From: Photobacterium sp. DA100
GTDB taxonomy: Bacteria > Pseudomonadota > Gammaproteobacteria > Enterobacterales > Vibrionaceae
Assembly: GCF_029223585.1 (NCBI RefSeq)
Contig: NZ_CP119423.1
Span: 434,001 to 498,000, forward strand
Length of the DNA stretch: 64,000 nucleotides
Direction of reading: 5' to 3'
Shown: positions 28,551 to 38,936 of the stretch, one piece after another
How the letters are laid out: each line of letters opens with the position of its first letter
Position numbering within the stretch: position 1 is the first letter of the stretch
Notes under the pieces: generated by a model
What the model saw: only the letters and a program-made list of their open reading frames with translations
What the model was told of the DNA's origin: nothing
Database searches by the model: none
Program-made: the position numbers and the translations under genes

Positions 28551-28598
28551 ATACGGATATACGTTTGTATGTATAGAGCTACCTCCGTCTAGACGGCT
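28551..28598. promoter_or_regulatory. Candidate MetJ operator (six tandem met boxes)
   Basis: In one 8-bp register the sequence reads ATACGGAT, ATACGTTT, GTATGTAT, AGAGCTAC, CTCCGTCT, AGACGGCT. Matches to the AGACGTCT consensus are 5, 6, 4, 4, 5 and 7 of 8. It lies 75-122 bp upstream of the metK start. A TATAAT (28598-28603) faces the other way, toward tkt. Confidence 0.55.
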
Positions 28599-28884
28599 AT
28601 AATACCTTTTGTTGGTTGAAAATCAACTTGCAATAAGTAGGGGTACTAAAGCTAAATTCTAAGCAATCGTTTACCCTGTAACGCTTTTATTACAGTTAGT
28701 TGCCTCGAGTAACGGTGTGAAGTTGTCATCATTGTCTTGATATAGAACTTATTTTTCTCAGGAAATCGTTTGCAGTTATAGCCCAGTCTTTGCGACAATA
28801 CCCGCCCGCCGAACTGCGGCTAATCTTAACCATTGACGGTAAGGGTAGCCGAATATTCAACGTCTACGAATTTCTGGAGCAGAC

Positions 28885-30879
28885 ATGTCTTCTCGTAAAG
28901 ATCTTGCTAATGCAATCCGTGCCCTGAGCATGGACGGTGTTCAACAAGCTAACTCTGGCCACCCAGGTGCACCTATGGGTATGGCTGATATCGCTGAAGT
29001 ACTGTGGCGTGGCCACATGAACCACAACCCACAAAACCCTGAGTGGGCTGACCGCGACCGTTTCATCCTGTCGAACGGCCATGGTTCAATGCTGATTTAC
29101 TCTCTGCTTCACCTGACTGGCTACGATCTGTCTATCGACGATCTGAAAAACTTCCGCCAGCTACACTCAAAAACACCGGGTCACCCAGAATACGGTTACG
29201 CACCGGGTGTTGAAACCACTACTGGCCCTCTAGGCCAGGGCATCACTAACGGTGTGGGTATGGCGATGGCTGAAAAAGCCCTTGCTGCCCAGTTCAACCG
29301 TGACGGCCACGACATCGTCGACCACTACACTTACGTGTTCATGGGCGACGGCTGCCTGATGGAAGGTATCTCTCACGAAGCGTGTTCTCTTGCGGGCACC
29401 CTAGGCCTTGGCAAATTGATCGCATTCTGGGATGACAACGGCATCTCTATCGACGGTGAGGTTGAAGGCTGGTTCTCTGACGATACGCCTAAGCGTTTCG
29501 AAGCCTACGGCTGGCACGTAATCCCAGCAGTAGACGGCCACGATGCAGACGCTATCAACGCGGCTATCGAAGCGGCTAAAGCCGATCCGCGCCCTACGCT
29601 GATCTGTACCAAGACTATCATCGGTTTCGGTTCACCAAACAAAGCCGGCTCGCACGACTGTCACGGTGCGCCACTAGGCCACGATGAAATCGCTGCGGCA
29701 CGCGAGTTCCTGGGTTGGAGCCACGGTCCATTTGAAATCCCAGCAGACATCGCTGCCCAGTGGGATGCGAAAGAAGCGGGTGCTGCCAAAGAAGCGGCTT
29801 GGAACGAGAAGTTCGAAGCCTACGCAGCGGCTTACCCTGAACTAGCTGCAGAATACAAGCGCCGCGTAAACGGTGAACTTCCTGCACAGTGGGAAGAAAA
29901 AGCGAACGCTATCATCGCTGATCTGCAAGCTAATCCAGCGAACATCGCATCTCGTAAAGCCTCACAGAACGCACTAGAAGCGTTCGGTCAGATGCTACCT
30001 GAGTTCATGGGCGGCTCGGCTGACCTAGCACCTTCTAACCTGACTATGTGGTCTGGTTCTAAGTCGCTAGAAGCGAACGACTTCTCTGGTAACTACATCC
30101 ACTACGGTGTACGTGAGTTCGGCATGACCGCAATCATGAACGGCATCGCGCTACACGGTGGTTTCGTACCATACGGTGCAACGTTCCTAATGTTCATGGA
30201 ATACGCGCGTAACGCAATGCGTATGGCAGCACTGATGAAAGTGCAGAACATCCAGGTTTACACTCACGACTCTATCGGTCTGGGTGAAGATGGCCCGACT
30301 CACCAGCCGGTTGAGCAGATGGCATCTCTGCGCCTGACTCCTAACATGAGCACATGGCGTCCATGTGACCAGGTTGAGTCTGCCGTAGCATGGAAACTGG
30401 CTATCGAGCGCAAAGACGGCCCAACGTCTCTGATCTTCTCGCGCCAGAACCTAGCACAGCAGGAGCGCAGCGAAGCACAGGTTGCTGACATCGCGAAGGG
30501 TGGCTACATCCTGAAAGATTGCGAAGGCAAGCCAGAGCTTATCTTTATCGCCACCGGTTCTGAAGTGGAGCTAGCGGTAGAAGCGGCTGCCCAGCTAACC
30601 GCAGAAGGCAAGAAAGTACGCGTTGTTTCAATGCCATCTACCGATGCATTCGACAAGCAAGACGCGGCATACCGTGAAGCGGTTCTGCCATCAGATGTCA
30701 CGGCTCGTGTTGCTATCGAAGCGGGTATCGCTGATTTCTGGTACAAGTACGTGGGCTTCAACGGCCGTATCATCGGCATGACGACCTTCGGCGAATCAGC
30801 ACCTGCAGGTGAGCTATTCAAGATGTTTGGTTTCACCACCGAAAACGTGGTAAACACAGCGAAAGAATTGCTGGCATAA
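28885..30879 (+). CDS. tkt: Transketolase
   Basis: 664 residues. The thiamine diphosphate motif begins [13 protein letters not shown] and ends at Asn in [10 protein letters not shown]. The N-terminal [17 protein letters not shown], the substrate His motifs and the C-terminal domain are complete. It links glycolysis and the pentose phosphate pathway. It is divergent from metK across 408 bp, and followed by its own terminator and epd. Codon use is that of highly expressed genes. Confidence 0.98.
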   Translation: MSSRKDLANAIRALSMDGVQQANSGHPGAPMGMADIAEVLWRGHMNHNPQNPEWADRDRFILSNGHGSMLIYSLLHLTGYDLSIDDLKNFRQLHSKTPGHPEYGYAPGVETTTGPLGQGITNGVGMAMAEKALAAQFNRDGHDIVDHYTYVFMGDGCLMEGISHEACSLAGTLGLGKLIAFWDDNGISIDGEVEGWFSDDTPKRFEAYGWHVIPAVDGHDADAINAAIEAAKADPRPTLICTKTIIGFGSPNKAGSHDCHGAPLGHDEIAAAREFLGWSHGPFEIPADIAAQWDAKEAGAAKEAAWNEKFEAYAAAYPELAAEYKRRVNGELPAQWEEKANAIIADLQANPANIASRKASQNALEAFGQMLPEFMGGSADLAPSNLTMWSGSKSLEANDFSGNYIHYGVREFGMTAIMNGIALHGGFVPYGATFLMFMEYARNAMRMAALMKVQNIQVYTHDSIGLGEDGPTHQPVEQMASLRLTPNMSTWRPCDQVESAVAWKLAIERKDGPTSLIFSRQNLAQQERSEAQVADIAKGGYILKDCEGKPELIFIATGSEVELAVEAAAQLTAEGKKVRVVSMPSTDAFDKQDAAYREAVLPSDVTARVAIEAGIADFWYKYVGFNGRIIGMTTFGESAPAGELFKMFGFTTENVVNTAKELLA

Positions 30880-30936
30880 GCCTAGCCTGAATTAAACCGC
30901 TGGATGCGCTGCGCAAGGCGATTTATTTCGAAGGAT

Positions 30937-30969
30937 GAAAAAAAGACTCCGTAATGGGGTCTTTTTTTA
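30937..30969 (+). terminator. Terminator of tkt
   Basis: A stem AAAAAGACTCC/GGGGTCTTTTT (one G-T pair) with a short loop and a run of seven T. Confidence 0.85.
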
Positions 30970-31153
30970 TATGAAATGCGATCCCTGTCACGCCATAAAT
31001 TGCTGGTAAAGACCAGCATAAATGCAAGGTTTTTAATCTAAGGTTATGAAATATTAGCTTTTTGCTGTCTTGGGTGATTCGGCTCACATTTATGGTGATT
31101 ATCAGCAAGGCTTGTTATACACTAACGCGGCTTATTAATTTTGTAGCACGGAT

Positions 31154-32194
31154 ATGACACTAAAAGTCGCAATTAATGGATTTGGCCGTATTGGTCGCAG
31201 TGTGCTTCGCGCACTCTACGAGAGCGGTAAAGATCAGCACATCGACGTCGTGGCGGTCAACGAACTGGCTGAGCCGGAAGCTATGGCTCATCTTCTGCAG
31301 TATGACACCAGCCATGGACGTTTCTTCAAGCCTGTCAGCCATGACCAGGAGCACTTGTTTATTGCTCACGAGAACGGCGAGAAGGACAGTATCCGTATTC
31401 TCCACCAAAGCGAGATCCACTTGCTGCCCTGGAAGGACCTCGACATCGACATTGTCCTGGACTGTACCGGCATCTTTGGCAGCCGTGCCGACGGCGAAGC
31501 CCATATTAACGCGGGCGCCAAGAAAGTGTTGTTTTCCCACCCTGCTGCAAATGATATCGACAATACCATTATCTATGGTGTGAACCATGACTCGCTCAAG
31601 CCTGAGCATCATATCGTTTCCAACGGCTCCTGCACCACCAACTGTATTGTCCCTGTTATCAAACTGCTGGATGACGCCTTCGGCATCGAGTCCGGCACCA
31701 TTACCACGATTCACTCGGCGATGAATGACCAGCAGGTCATCGATGCTTACCATAGCGATTTGCGCCGAACCCGAGCTGCCAGCCAGTCGATTATTCCCGT
31801 TGATACTAAACTTCATCTGGGTATTGGTCGTATCTTTCCGAAATTTTCTGACAAATTTGAAGCCATCTCTGTGCGCGTGCCGACAATTAACGTCACCGCG
31901 ATGGATTTAAGTGTCACTGTAAAAACAAATGTGAAAGTTAATGACGTAAATCAATCACTGGCCGAGGCGTCTCGTTGTACATTAGATGGCATAGTGGATT
32001 ACACAGAAGCGCCACTTGTCTCAATAGACTTCAATCACGATCCCCATAGCGCGATTGTCGACGGTACCCAGACCCGGGTTAGTAACCAGCACCTTATCAA
32101 GCTGTTGGTCTGGTGTGATAACGAATGGGGTTTTGCCAACCGGATGCTGGACACCGCCTTGGCAATGCAGGCTGCCGACCAGGCTGCCAAGTAG
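31154..32194 (+). CDS. epd: D-erythrose-4-phosphate dehydrogenase
   Basis: 346 residues of the GAPDH family. The NAD motif is [15 protein letters not shown]. The catalytic Cys is C160 in SNGSCTTNC and the partner His is in [11 protein letters not shown]. The longer N-terminal loop and its place directly before pgk identify Epd rather than GapA. It oxidises erythrose-4-phosphate for pyridoxal phosphate synthesis. It lies 86 bp before pgk. Codon bias is visibly weaker than in tkt, pgk and fbaA. Confidence 0.94.
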   Translation: MTLKVAINGFGRIGRSVLRALYESGKDQHIDVVAVNELAEPEAMAHLLQYDTSHGRFFKPVSHDQEHLFIAHENGEKDSIRILHQSEIHLLPWKDLDIDIVLDCTGIFGSRADGEAHINAGAKKVLFSHPAANDIDNTIIYGVNHDSLKPEHHIVSNGSCTTNCIVPVIKLLDDAFGIESGTITTIHSAMNDQQVIDAYHSDLRRTRAASQSIIPVDTKLHLGIGRIFPKFSDKFEAISVRVPTINVTAMDLSVTVKTNVKVNDVNQSLAEASRCTLDGIVDYTEAPLVSIDFNHDPHSAIVDGTQTRVSNQHLIKLLVWCDNEWGFANRMLDTALAMQAADQAAK

Positions 32195-32280
32195 TAGATG
32201 TAAGAATTATTGGGCTTGGCAGTGACGCTGGGCCGACAAAAACTTTGACTTTAAATTAATCAATGTTGAGAGGACAAACC

Positions 32281-33444
32281 ATGTCTGTAATCAAGATGAC
32301 TGATCTGGAACTAGCAGGTAAACGCGTATTCATCCGTGCGGACCTAAACGTGCCAGTAAAAGACGGTAAAGTAACTTCTGATGCACGTATCCTTGCATCT
32401 CTGCCAACTATCAAGCACTGCCTAGAAGCTGGCGCAAAAGTAATGGTTACTTCTCACCTAGGTCGTCCAACTGAAGGCGAGTACGCGGAAGAGTTCTCTC
32501 TACAGCCTGTTGTTAACTACCTAAACGACGCTCTAGACTGCGAAGTTAAGCTAGCAAAAGACTACCTAGACGGTCTTGAGCTAAACACTGGCGAGCTAGT
32601 GGTTCTTGAAAACGTTCGCTTCAACAAAGGCGAGAAGAAGAACGAAGAAGAGCTTTCTAAGAAGTACGCGGCACTGTGTGACGTATTCGTAATGGACGCA
32701 TTCGGTACGGCTCACCGTGCACAGGCGTCTACTCACGGTGTAGGTATGCACGCGCCTGTTGCTTGTGCTGGTCCTCTACTAGCGAACGAGCTAGACGCAC
32801 TAGGCAAAGCAATGGACAAGCCAGCTCGTCCAATGGTTGCTATCGTTGGTGGTTCTAAGGTTTCAACTAAGCTGACTGTTCTTGAGTCACTATCTAAAGT
32901 TGCTGACCAGCTAGTAGTTGGTGGCGGTATCGCTAACACCTTCATCGCGGCTGCTGGCCACAATGTTGGTAAGTCTCTATACGAAGCAGACCTAGTTGAC
33001 ACAGCTAAGAAGCTAATGGACGAGTGTGCAATCCCAGTTGCCACTGACGTAGCGTGTGCAAAAGCATTCGACGAGAATGCAGAAGCTGAAATCAAGCACG
33101 TTTCTGAAGTTCAGGACGACGACATGATCTTCGACCTTGGTCCAGAATCAACTGCAGCTCTAGCTGAAATCCTTAAGAACGCTAAGACTATCCTATGGAA
33201 CGGCCCAGTAGGTGTATTCGAGTTCAAGAACTTCGAAGCAGGTACTGAAGGCATCTCTCGCGCGATCGCTGACTCAGAAGGTTTCTCTGTAGCGGGCGGC
33301 GGTGACACCCTAGCAGCTATCGACAAGTTCGGTATCAAGGCTGACGTTTCTTACATCTCTACAGGTGGCGGTGCGTTCCTTGAGTTCGTTGAAGGTAAAG
33401 TACTTCCAGCGGTTGCAATGCTAGAAGAGCGTGCTAAAGCTTAA
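32281..33444 (+). CDS. pgk: Phosphoglycerate kinase
   Basis: 387 residues, as in E. coli. [23 protein letters not shown] and [12 protein letters not shown] are present, and the C-terminal nucleotide site includes WNGPVGVFE. It generates ATP in glycolysis. ATG at 32281 follows GAGAGGAC; the in-frame ATG at 32263 is upstream of that ribosome site. Leucine is almost always CTA or CTT and the base composition is lower in GC than epd, a sign of strong translational selection. Confidence 0.98.
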   Translation: MSVIKMTDLELAGKRVFIRADLNVPVKDGKVTSDARILASLPTIKHCLEAGAKVMVTSHLGRPTEGEYAEEFSLQPVVNYLNDALDCEVKLAKDYLDGLELNTGELVVLENVRFNKGEKKNEEELSKKYAALCDVFVMDAFGTAHRAQASTHGVGMHAPVACAGPLLANELDALGKAMDKPARPMVAIVGGSKVSTKLTVLESLSKVADQLVVGGGIANTFIAAAGHNVGKSLYEADLVDTAKKLMDECAIPVATDVACAKAFDENAEAEIKHVSEVQDDDMIFDLGPESTAALAEILKNAKTILWNGPVGVFEFKNFEAGTEGISRAIADSEGFSVAGGGDTLAAIDKFGIKADVSYISTGGGAFLEFVEGKVLPAVAMLEERAKA

Positions 33445-33590
33445 GTAATTCGAGGGCGGGAGCTCTGAACAGCGCTTCCGCACTTAATTGTTTGTGAATA
33501 AGGTCATGTTTTTGTAGAATATGGGCGCTTCGCAAACGATTGCACAGATTTATATTTATATAAGACAACAAGGCAAATAGGACTATTGTT

Positions 33591-34667
33591 ATGTCTAAGA
33601 TCTTCGATTTCGTAAAACCTGGTGTTATTTCTGGCGACGACGTACAGAAAGTATTTGAAGTAGCGAAAGAAAACAAATTCGCTCTTCCAGCGGTTAACGT
33701 TGTTAACACTGACTCTGTAAACTCTGTACTAGAAGCTGCTGCTAAAGTTAAAGCACCAGTTGTTGTTCAGTTCTCTAACGGCGGTGCTGCATTCTTCGCT
33801 GGTAAAGGCCTGAAACTAGAAGGTCAAGAAGCTCAGATCATGGGTGCTGTTGCTGGTGCGAAATACGTACACGCTGTAGCTGAAGCTTACGGTGTGCCAG
33901 TTATCCTTCACACTGACCACGCTGCTAAGAAACTTCTTCCATGGATCGACGGTCTACTAGACGCGGGTGAAGAGTTCTTCGCGCAAACTGGTAAGCCTCT
34001 ATTCTCTTCTCACATGATCGACCTTTCTGAAGAGTCTCTAGAAGAGAACATCGAAATCTCTGGCCAGTACCTAGAGCGCATGGCTAAGATGGGTATGACT
34101 CTTGAGATCGAACTAGGTTGTACTGGTGGTGAAGAAGACGGCGTTGACAACACTGATATGGATCAGTCTGAGCTGTACACTTCTCCTGAAGACGTTGCTT
34201 ACGCTTACGAGAAACTAAACGCTATCAGCCCACGTTTCACTATCGCTGCCTCTTTCGGTAACGTACACGGTGTATACAAGCCTGGTAACGTTGTTCTAAC
34301 TCCAACTATCCTACGTGACTCTCAGGCATACTGTGCAGAGAAATTCGGTATCGCACCAAACGCTCTGAACTTCGTATTCCACGGTGGTTCTGGTTCTTCT
34401 CAGGAAGAAATCGAAGAGTCAATCGGCTACGGTGTTATCAAAATGAACATCGATACTGATACTCAGTGGGCGACTTGGGACGGTATCCGCCAGTACGAAG
34501 CGGCTAACCGTGACTACCTACAGGGCCAGATCGGTAACCCAACTGGCGAAGACGCGCCTAACAAGAAGTACTACGATCCACGCGTATGGCTACGTGCTGG
34601 TCAGACTTCAATGATTGATCGTCTTGAGCAGGCATTCAAAGATCTTAACGCTATCGACGTACTATAA
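33591..34667 (+). CDS. fbaA: Class II fructose-bisphosphate aldolase
   Basis: 358 residues. Zinc ligands are in LHTDHAAKK and the C-terminal FHGGSG and NIDTDTQWA motifs of class II A aldolases. It cleaves fructose-1,6-bisphosphate. It follows pgk by 146 bp. Very strong codon bias (CTA, GTT, TCT, GAA). A cTTCGg-loop terminator follows. Confidence 0.98.
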   Translation: MSKIFDFVKPGVISGDDVQKVFEVAKENKFALPAVNVVNTDSVNSVLEAAAKVKAPVVVQFSNGGAAFFAGKGLKLEGQEAQIMGAVAGAKYVHAVAEAYGVPVILHTDHAAKKLLPWIDGLLDAGEEFFAQTGKPLFSSHMIDLSEESLEENIEISGQYLERMAKMGMTLEIELGCTGGEEDGVDNTDMDQSELYTSPEDVAYAYEKLNAISPRFTIAASFGNVHGVYKPGNVVLTPTILRDSQAYCAEKFGIAPNALNFVFHGGSGSSQEEIEESIGYGVIKMNIDTDTQWATWDGIRQYEAANRDYLQGQIGNPTGEDAPNKKYYDPRVWLRAGQTSMIDRLEQAFKDLNAIDVL

Positions 34668-34692
34668 GTTACGTTTAGCTTTAAGCTTTGCG

Positions 34693-34719
34693 AAAAACCC
34701 GCTTCGGCGGGTTTTTTTA
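34693..34719 (+). terminator. Terminator of pgk-fbaA
   Basis: AAAAACCCGC/GCGGGTTTTT closing a C(TTCG)G tetraloop, followed by T. It ends 26 bp after the fbaA stop. Confidence 0.92.
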
Positions 34720-34942
34720 TGCCTGTAGTTATTTGTGATTCACATCAATTTTTTGTTGGTTTTTTTTTAGGCTCAGGAGTATCATCCGGCGCGAAAAAGG
34801 GCTTCTAAAGATCCCTCAAATGAATAAATCGCTGTTATAGTAGTGATTGCATAAGTAATTAACATAATTAAGCCTATGATTATTTGTGCTCCCGTGGCCT
34901 TTTTTGCGGGAAAGGAAATAACATTTGCAGGATGAGAAAGGT

Positions 34943-35866
34943 ATGAGTGAGAGTAGTGTTACAGATACCGTAGCGGATACCGTCACTGGTGTTGCGGATA
35001 CGGTGGTGGATACCATCAAGGACAATGAACTAACCACGGGTGTACTCAATGCCGGTACCTGGGTGGCGGATAATCAGGAACTATTGATCCAGTACGGGGT
35101 GAACATCCTGTCTGCGCTGGTTATTCTGTTCGTCGGTAATATCATTACCAAGAGCATTGCTAACGGTGTGGCGAAAATGCTGCGCCGCAAGGACATGGAT
35201 GAAGCGGTCGTTGAGTTCTTGCACTCCCTGGTTCGCTATCTGCTATTTGTTATTGTGCTGATCGCCGCCCTTGGCCGTGTCGGCGTACAGACGGCCTCAG
35301 TGGTTGCCGTGATCGGTGCCGCCGGTTTGGCGGTCGGCCTGGCTCTGCAAGGTTCGCTGTCAAACTTTGCTGCAGGTGTACTGATTGTCGCCTTCCGTCC
35401 GTTCAAGTCCGGTGACTTTGTCGAGATCGGCGGTGTATCTGGCTCGGTTGAGTCGATTCAGGTGTTCTCGACCATTTTGAATACCCCAGATAACAAGATG
35501 GTGGTGGTACCTAACTCATCGGTGATCGGCGGCCCGATCACCAACTATTCGCGCCACAAAACCCGCCGTATTGATTACGTGATTGGCGTCTCGTACAAGT
35601 CTGATCTGAAGAAGACCAAAGCGGTGCTGCAGCGCGTTGTTGCTGCCGAAGAGCGGGTTCTTAAAGATCCTGAGCCGACTATTGGTGTCGTGGCACTGGC
35701 GGATTCTTCGGTGAACTTTGTCGTCCGTCCGTGGGTCAATACCGCAGACTACTGGGCGGTGTACTTTGATCTGCTGCAGGCGATCAAGGAAGAGCTGGAC
35801 AAAGAAGGTATCGAGATCCCATTCCCGCAAATGGATGTCCATCTCAATAAGATGCTCGACAAATAA
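34943..35866 (+). CDS. mscS: Small-conductance mechanosensitive channel MscS
   Basis: 307 residues. Two N-terminal membrane helices are followed by the pore helix TM3 with the Gly/Ala pattern VIGAAGLAVGLALQGSLSNFAAG and the cytosolic beta domain beginning FRPFKSGDFVEIGG. It opens on membrane tension during hypo-osmotic shock. The N-terminal tail, ahead of TM1, is longer than in E. coli and built of repeated D-T-V units (TDTVADTV, ADTVVDTI). ATG at 34943 was chosen; TTG at 34925 is possible. It is a single gene after fbaA, as in other vibrios. Confidence 0.93.
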   Translation: MSESSVTDTVADTVTGVADTVVDTIKDNELTTGVLNAGTWVADNQELLIQYGVNILSALVILFVGNIITKSIANGVAKMLRRKDMDEAVVEFLHSLVRYLLFVIVLIAALGRVGVQTASVVAVIGAAGLAVGLALQGSLSNFAAGVLIVAFRPFKSGDFVEIGGVSGSVESIQVFSTILNTPDNKMVVVPNSSVIGGPITNYSRHKTRRIDYVIGVSYKSDLKKTKAVLQRVVAAEERVLKDPEPTIGVVALADSSVNFVVRPWVNTADYWAVYFDLLQAIKEELDKEGIEIPFPQMDVHLNKMLDK

Positions 35867-35876
35867 CACAAGCAAT

Positions 35877-35903
35877 AAATGGAGCCGCAAGGCTCCATTT
35901 TTT
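35877..35903 (+). terminator. Bidirectional terminator between mscS and the YbaK-like gene
   Basis: AAATGGAGCC/GGCTCCATTT with a GCAA loop, T-run on the plus strand. It serves mscS, and possibly the convergent gene. Confidence 0.88.
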
Positions 35904-35909
35904 ATGTCC

Positions 35910-36425
35910 CTAATCGGATGAGACTTCGGCTTCAGCTGGCAAAGACAACACCCGGTTGGGTAGGGCTGCCAGTAACCGCTCGAGATCGGCGCTGGCAAAA
36001 GCAAAGGTCATGTCCGGTTTTCCTGGAGTGAACATCAGCTCCTGGTAGCTGTATACGATGGGGTCGATCAGCAGCGTGATCTCGGCAGGCAAGCCGAACG
36101 GACACACCGCACCCGGCGTACAGCCTATGGCAGCAATCATCTCTTCATGGGTGCAGACCGATACCCGCTTGCCCAATATTTGCTTGACCAGCTTGCTGTT
36201 GAGCCGGCGGTCACGATGGGTCAGCAGCAGGCAGTGACCGCCTCCTTTGACCTTCATGAACAGGCTCTTGGTCGGTGCGGCTGTCCAGCCGAGTGCCTTG
36301 CCGATCCGCTCGTCCGCCTCGAAATCGAGGATCGGCTCGTGCTGCCAGTGCTGGTAGCTGACATTGGTTTGGCTGAACAGGTCAAGGTTAGATTGGTAGA
36401 TACGCTCTATTTTCTCAGGCTGCAT
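35910..36425 (-). CDS. YbaK/EbsC-domain protein, probable aminoacyl-tRNA editing deacylase
   Basis: 171 residues. The segment SLFMKVKGGGHCLLLTHRDRRLNSKLVKQIL and GCTPGAVCPFGLP match the YbaK/ProX editing fold, in which the GxxPG-type loop binds the aminoacyl end. Such proteins hydrolyse mischarged tRNA; the substrate (Cys-, Ala- or other tRNA) cannot be told. It overlaps argO by 11 bp and so is co-transcribed after it. A second YbaK-domain protein is at 49520. Confidence 0.8.
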   Translation of the reverse strand: MQPEKIERIYQSNLDLFSQTNVSYQHWQHEPILDFEADERIGKALGWTAAPTKSLFMKVKGGGHCLLLTHRDRRLNSKLVKQILGKRVSVCTHEEMIAAIGCTPGAVCPFGLPAEITLLIDPIVYSYQELMFTPGKPDMTFAFASADLERLLAALPNRVLSLPAEAEVSSD

Positions 36426-37047
36426 ATTGGCTCCATAATCCCTGCGCCAGGTGAGTGGCGATGAAGAACATCATAGCGGCAACGGCCAGATCGATTCCGC
36501 GCTTTACCTTGGGTTTTGACAAGGTCGGGCCCAATTTGGCGGCACCCATCGACAGGGTGTAGAACCAGACAAACGAGGCCAGGATGGTACCGATAGCAAA
36601 CGCCACCCGGTCATTGCCTTCGAACTGGCCGCCGATAGAGCCCAGGATAACCACCGTATCGAGATACATGTGCGGGTTCAATACGGTCACCGCCAGCGCG
36701 CCCAGAATCACTGCCCGGCGGCCACGGGCCAGCACCTCTTTGCTTTTTTCTTGCTCGGATGGCTTGCGCAGGGCGCTGCTTAGCGATAGGCAACCGTAAA
36801 AAGTTAGAAACAGGATACCGCCGATAGTCACGCTGGTCAGCAGGGTTTGATTGCTTGATAGCAGAGCGCCGCCGCCAAAGATCCCCAGGCTGATAAACAG
36901 GGTGTCGAGGATGCTGCAGACGGTTGCGGTCGTGAGGTGGTGGTTACGCTTGATCCCCTGATTGAGTACAAAGGCGTTCTGTGCCCCGATCGGAATAATC
37001 ATCGACGCGCCGAGTCCAAATCCTTGTAATAACGCCCAAATGCTCAT
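36415..37047 (-). CDS. argO: ArgO, LysE-type arginine exporter
   Basis: 210 residues with five to six hydrophobic segments. It begins MSIWALLQGFGLGASMIIPIGAQNAFVLNQG, the LysE/ArgO signature, and has AVTVLNPHMYLDTVV in the second half. It exports arginine (and toxic analogs) across the inner membrane. It is divergent from argP, whose product activates argO in enterobacteria, which supports the substrate call. Confidence 0.93.
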   Translation of the reverse strand: MSIWALLQGFGLGASMIIPIGAQNAFVLNQGIKRNHHLTTATVCSILDTLFISLGIFGGGALLSSNQTLLTSVTIGGILFLTFYGCLSLSSALRKPSEQEKSKEVLARGRRAVILGALAVTVLNPHMYLDTVVILGSIGGQFEGNDRVAFAIGTILASFVWFYTLSMGAAKLGPTLSKPKVKRGIDLAVAAMMFFIATHLAQGLWSQYAA

Positions 37048-37224
37048 GTTACTGCTTACCTTATCGTTTTGTTTTTATGGCAGCTCCCGTCTCTGGGAGG
37101 CCTGTGTGAATGTGATGGCGCAAGCATACTCCTGCCACCATTATTAAGTACAACTAATAAAATTTATGTAATATAAGAGTTTCTAATGAGGTGGTTTTGT
37201 GGTCATAAAACGGGGTGAAAAAGG

Positions 37225-38121
37225 ATGCGGGGACTGGATTACCGCTGGATCGAAGCGCTGGATGCGGTGATTTCGCAACGGGGTTTTGAGCGGGCGGCGG
37301 AGTATCTGTGTATTACCCAATCGGCGGTATCACAGCGGATCAAGCAGTTGGAAAAGTTGATGGCCCAGCCGATGCTGGTCAGGGAGCAGCCGCCGCGGCC
37401 AACGGCGGCAGGGCAGAAAATACTGGGGCTATACCGCCGGGTAAGGCTGCTCGAGCAGGAACTACTGCCCGAGCTGACTCCTGATGACAGTAGCCAGCCA
37501 CTGTCAGTGTCGATAGCGACCAATGCCGACAGTTTGGCCACCTGGTTGCTGCCGGCGTTAAGTCCACTGCTGCGCTCACGGCGTATCGAACTCAATCTGA
37601 TGATCGAGGACGAAGCCCGTACCTTGGATAAACTGCGAAGCGGTGAAGTGGTGGGGGCGATCAGTATGGAATCGACCCCGATGCCGGGGTGTGTCGCCGA
37701 TTATCTGGGAAGGGTGGACTTTCTTTGTGTCGCCAGCCCGTCGTTTGCCGACAAGTATTTTGCCCAAGGGGTGAACCGCGACACCTTGCTGGCCGCACCC
37801 GGCGTGGCGTTTGACCATCATGATGATATGCACGAACGCTTTATCCACCAGCACTTCAACCTGCCGTTCGGCAGCGTGATGAAACACACGGTGCGCTCAT
37901 CGGAGGCGTTTGTCAGGATGGCGGTGGAAGGCATTGCGTATTGCCTGATCCCGCGCATTCAGATCCAGCAGGAACTGGACACGGGAATGCTGGTCAATCT
38001 GACTCCCGATATTTTCCTGACCCGGCGAATGTACTGGCATCACTGGGCGCTTGAGAGCGGGGTACTGTCAGAACTGTCCGAGCAGCTGACCCTGTATGCA
38101 GGGAATGTCCTGCCCCAATAA
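37225..38121 (+). CDS. argP: ArgP (IciA), LysR-type regulator
   Basis: 298 residues. The N-terminal winged helix (about 19-43: [20 protein letters not shown]) is followed by a periplasmic-binding-like effector domain. [16 protein letters not shown] is typical of ArgP. It senses lysine and arginine and activates argO and other genes. The 177-bp divergent promoter region to argO should contain its site. yggE follows 103 bp later. Confidence 0.95.
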   Translation: MRGLDYRWIEALDAVISQRGFERAAEYLCITQSAVSQRIKQLEKLMAQPMLVREQPPRPTAAGQKILGLYRRVRLLEQELLPELTPDDSSQPLSVSIATNADSLATWLLPALSPLLRSRRIELNLMIEDEARTLDKLRSGEVVGAISMESTPMPGCVADYLGRVDFLCVASPSFADKYFAQGVNRDTLLAAPGVAFDHHDDMHERFIHQHFNLPFGSVMKHTVRSSEAFVRMAVEGIAYCLIPRIQIQQELDTGMLVNLTPDIFLTRRMYWHHWALESGVLSELSEQLTLYAGNVLPQ

Positions 38122-38224
38122 AACAATGTACAAAAAAATCACAGTTGAGGGAATTTTTTGCCCTGGCCTGTTGTCATATGGTCAAGCATGAAAAAAACAG
38201 ACTCGGATAACAGGAATAAGCCAG

Positions 38225-38923
38225 ATGAAAAAACAACTTATCGCAGTGATGTTAGGGTTGGGTTTAATGGGCACCAGTGGTATCGCAGCGGCCTCGGTCA
38301 GTGTTCCGCATTTGCAGACAACCGGTAACGGCGAAGTGACGGCCCAGCCGGATATGGCAGTTTTTGCCGTGGCGGTAGAAGAAATCCGTCCCACAGCCAA
38401 AGAAGCCAAGCAGGCGGTGGATAAAGCGGTTGAAGCCTTTGTTGCGCGTTTGCTTAAAGAGGGGATAGACCGTAACCAGATCCAGAGCGCGAATATCAGC
38501 CTGCATCCACAGTACCGCTACCCGAAAGACAAAGAGCCCGAGCTCAAGGGTTACCGTGCCAGCCGCCATGTGACGGTGACGGTTAATGAGCTGGATAACC
38601 TCAATACCTACCTTGACAGCGCGTTGGGTGATGGCATCAACCGTATCAACAACATTGAGCTCAAGGTCAGCAACGAGGATGAGTATCTAGAGCAAGCGCG
38701 TCAGGCGGCGATCAAGGATGCCATCGCCAAGGCGGAGTCGCTGGCCAAAGGGTTCGGCGAGTCACTGGACGGGGTATGGCAGATCTCCTACCAGGCCAGC
38801 CAGCCGCGCCCGATGATGATGCGCATGGCGATGGACGCCGCGCCGGAGAGTGCGGTGAGCTACCAGGACACCCAGATCACTATCCGCGACCGGGTCGAGG
38901 TGGTGTTTAAGCTGGAAGAATAG
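38225..38923 (+). CDS. yggE: YggE, SIMPL-domain (DUF541) periplasmic protein
   Basis: 232 residues with a signal peptide (LGLGLMGTSGIAAA, cut near ASVS). TTGNGEVTAQPDMAVFAVAVE is the start of the SIMPL domain, which runs to the end. E. coli YggE lowers oxidative stress by an unknown route. Its place next to argP and argO matches the enterobacterial order argP-argO-yggE neighbourhood. A repeat-rich gap separates it from the convergent serA. Confidence 0.92.
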   Translation: MKKQLIAVMLGLGLMGTSGIAAASVSVPHLQTTGNGEVTAQPDMAVFAVAVEEIRPTAKEAKQAVDKAVEAFVARLLKEGIDRNQIQSANISLHPQYRYPKDKEPELKGYRASRHVTVTVNELDNLNTYLDSALGDGINRINNIELKVSNEDEYLEQARQAAIKDAIAKAESLAKGFGESLDGVWQISYQASQPRPMMMRMAMDAAPESAVSYQDTQITIRDRVEVVFKLEE

Positions 38924-38936
38924 TTTAAGGATCAAG

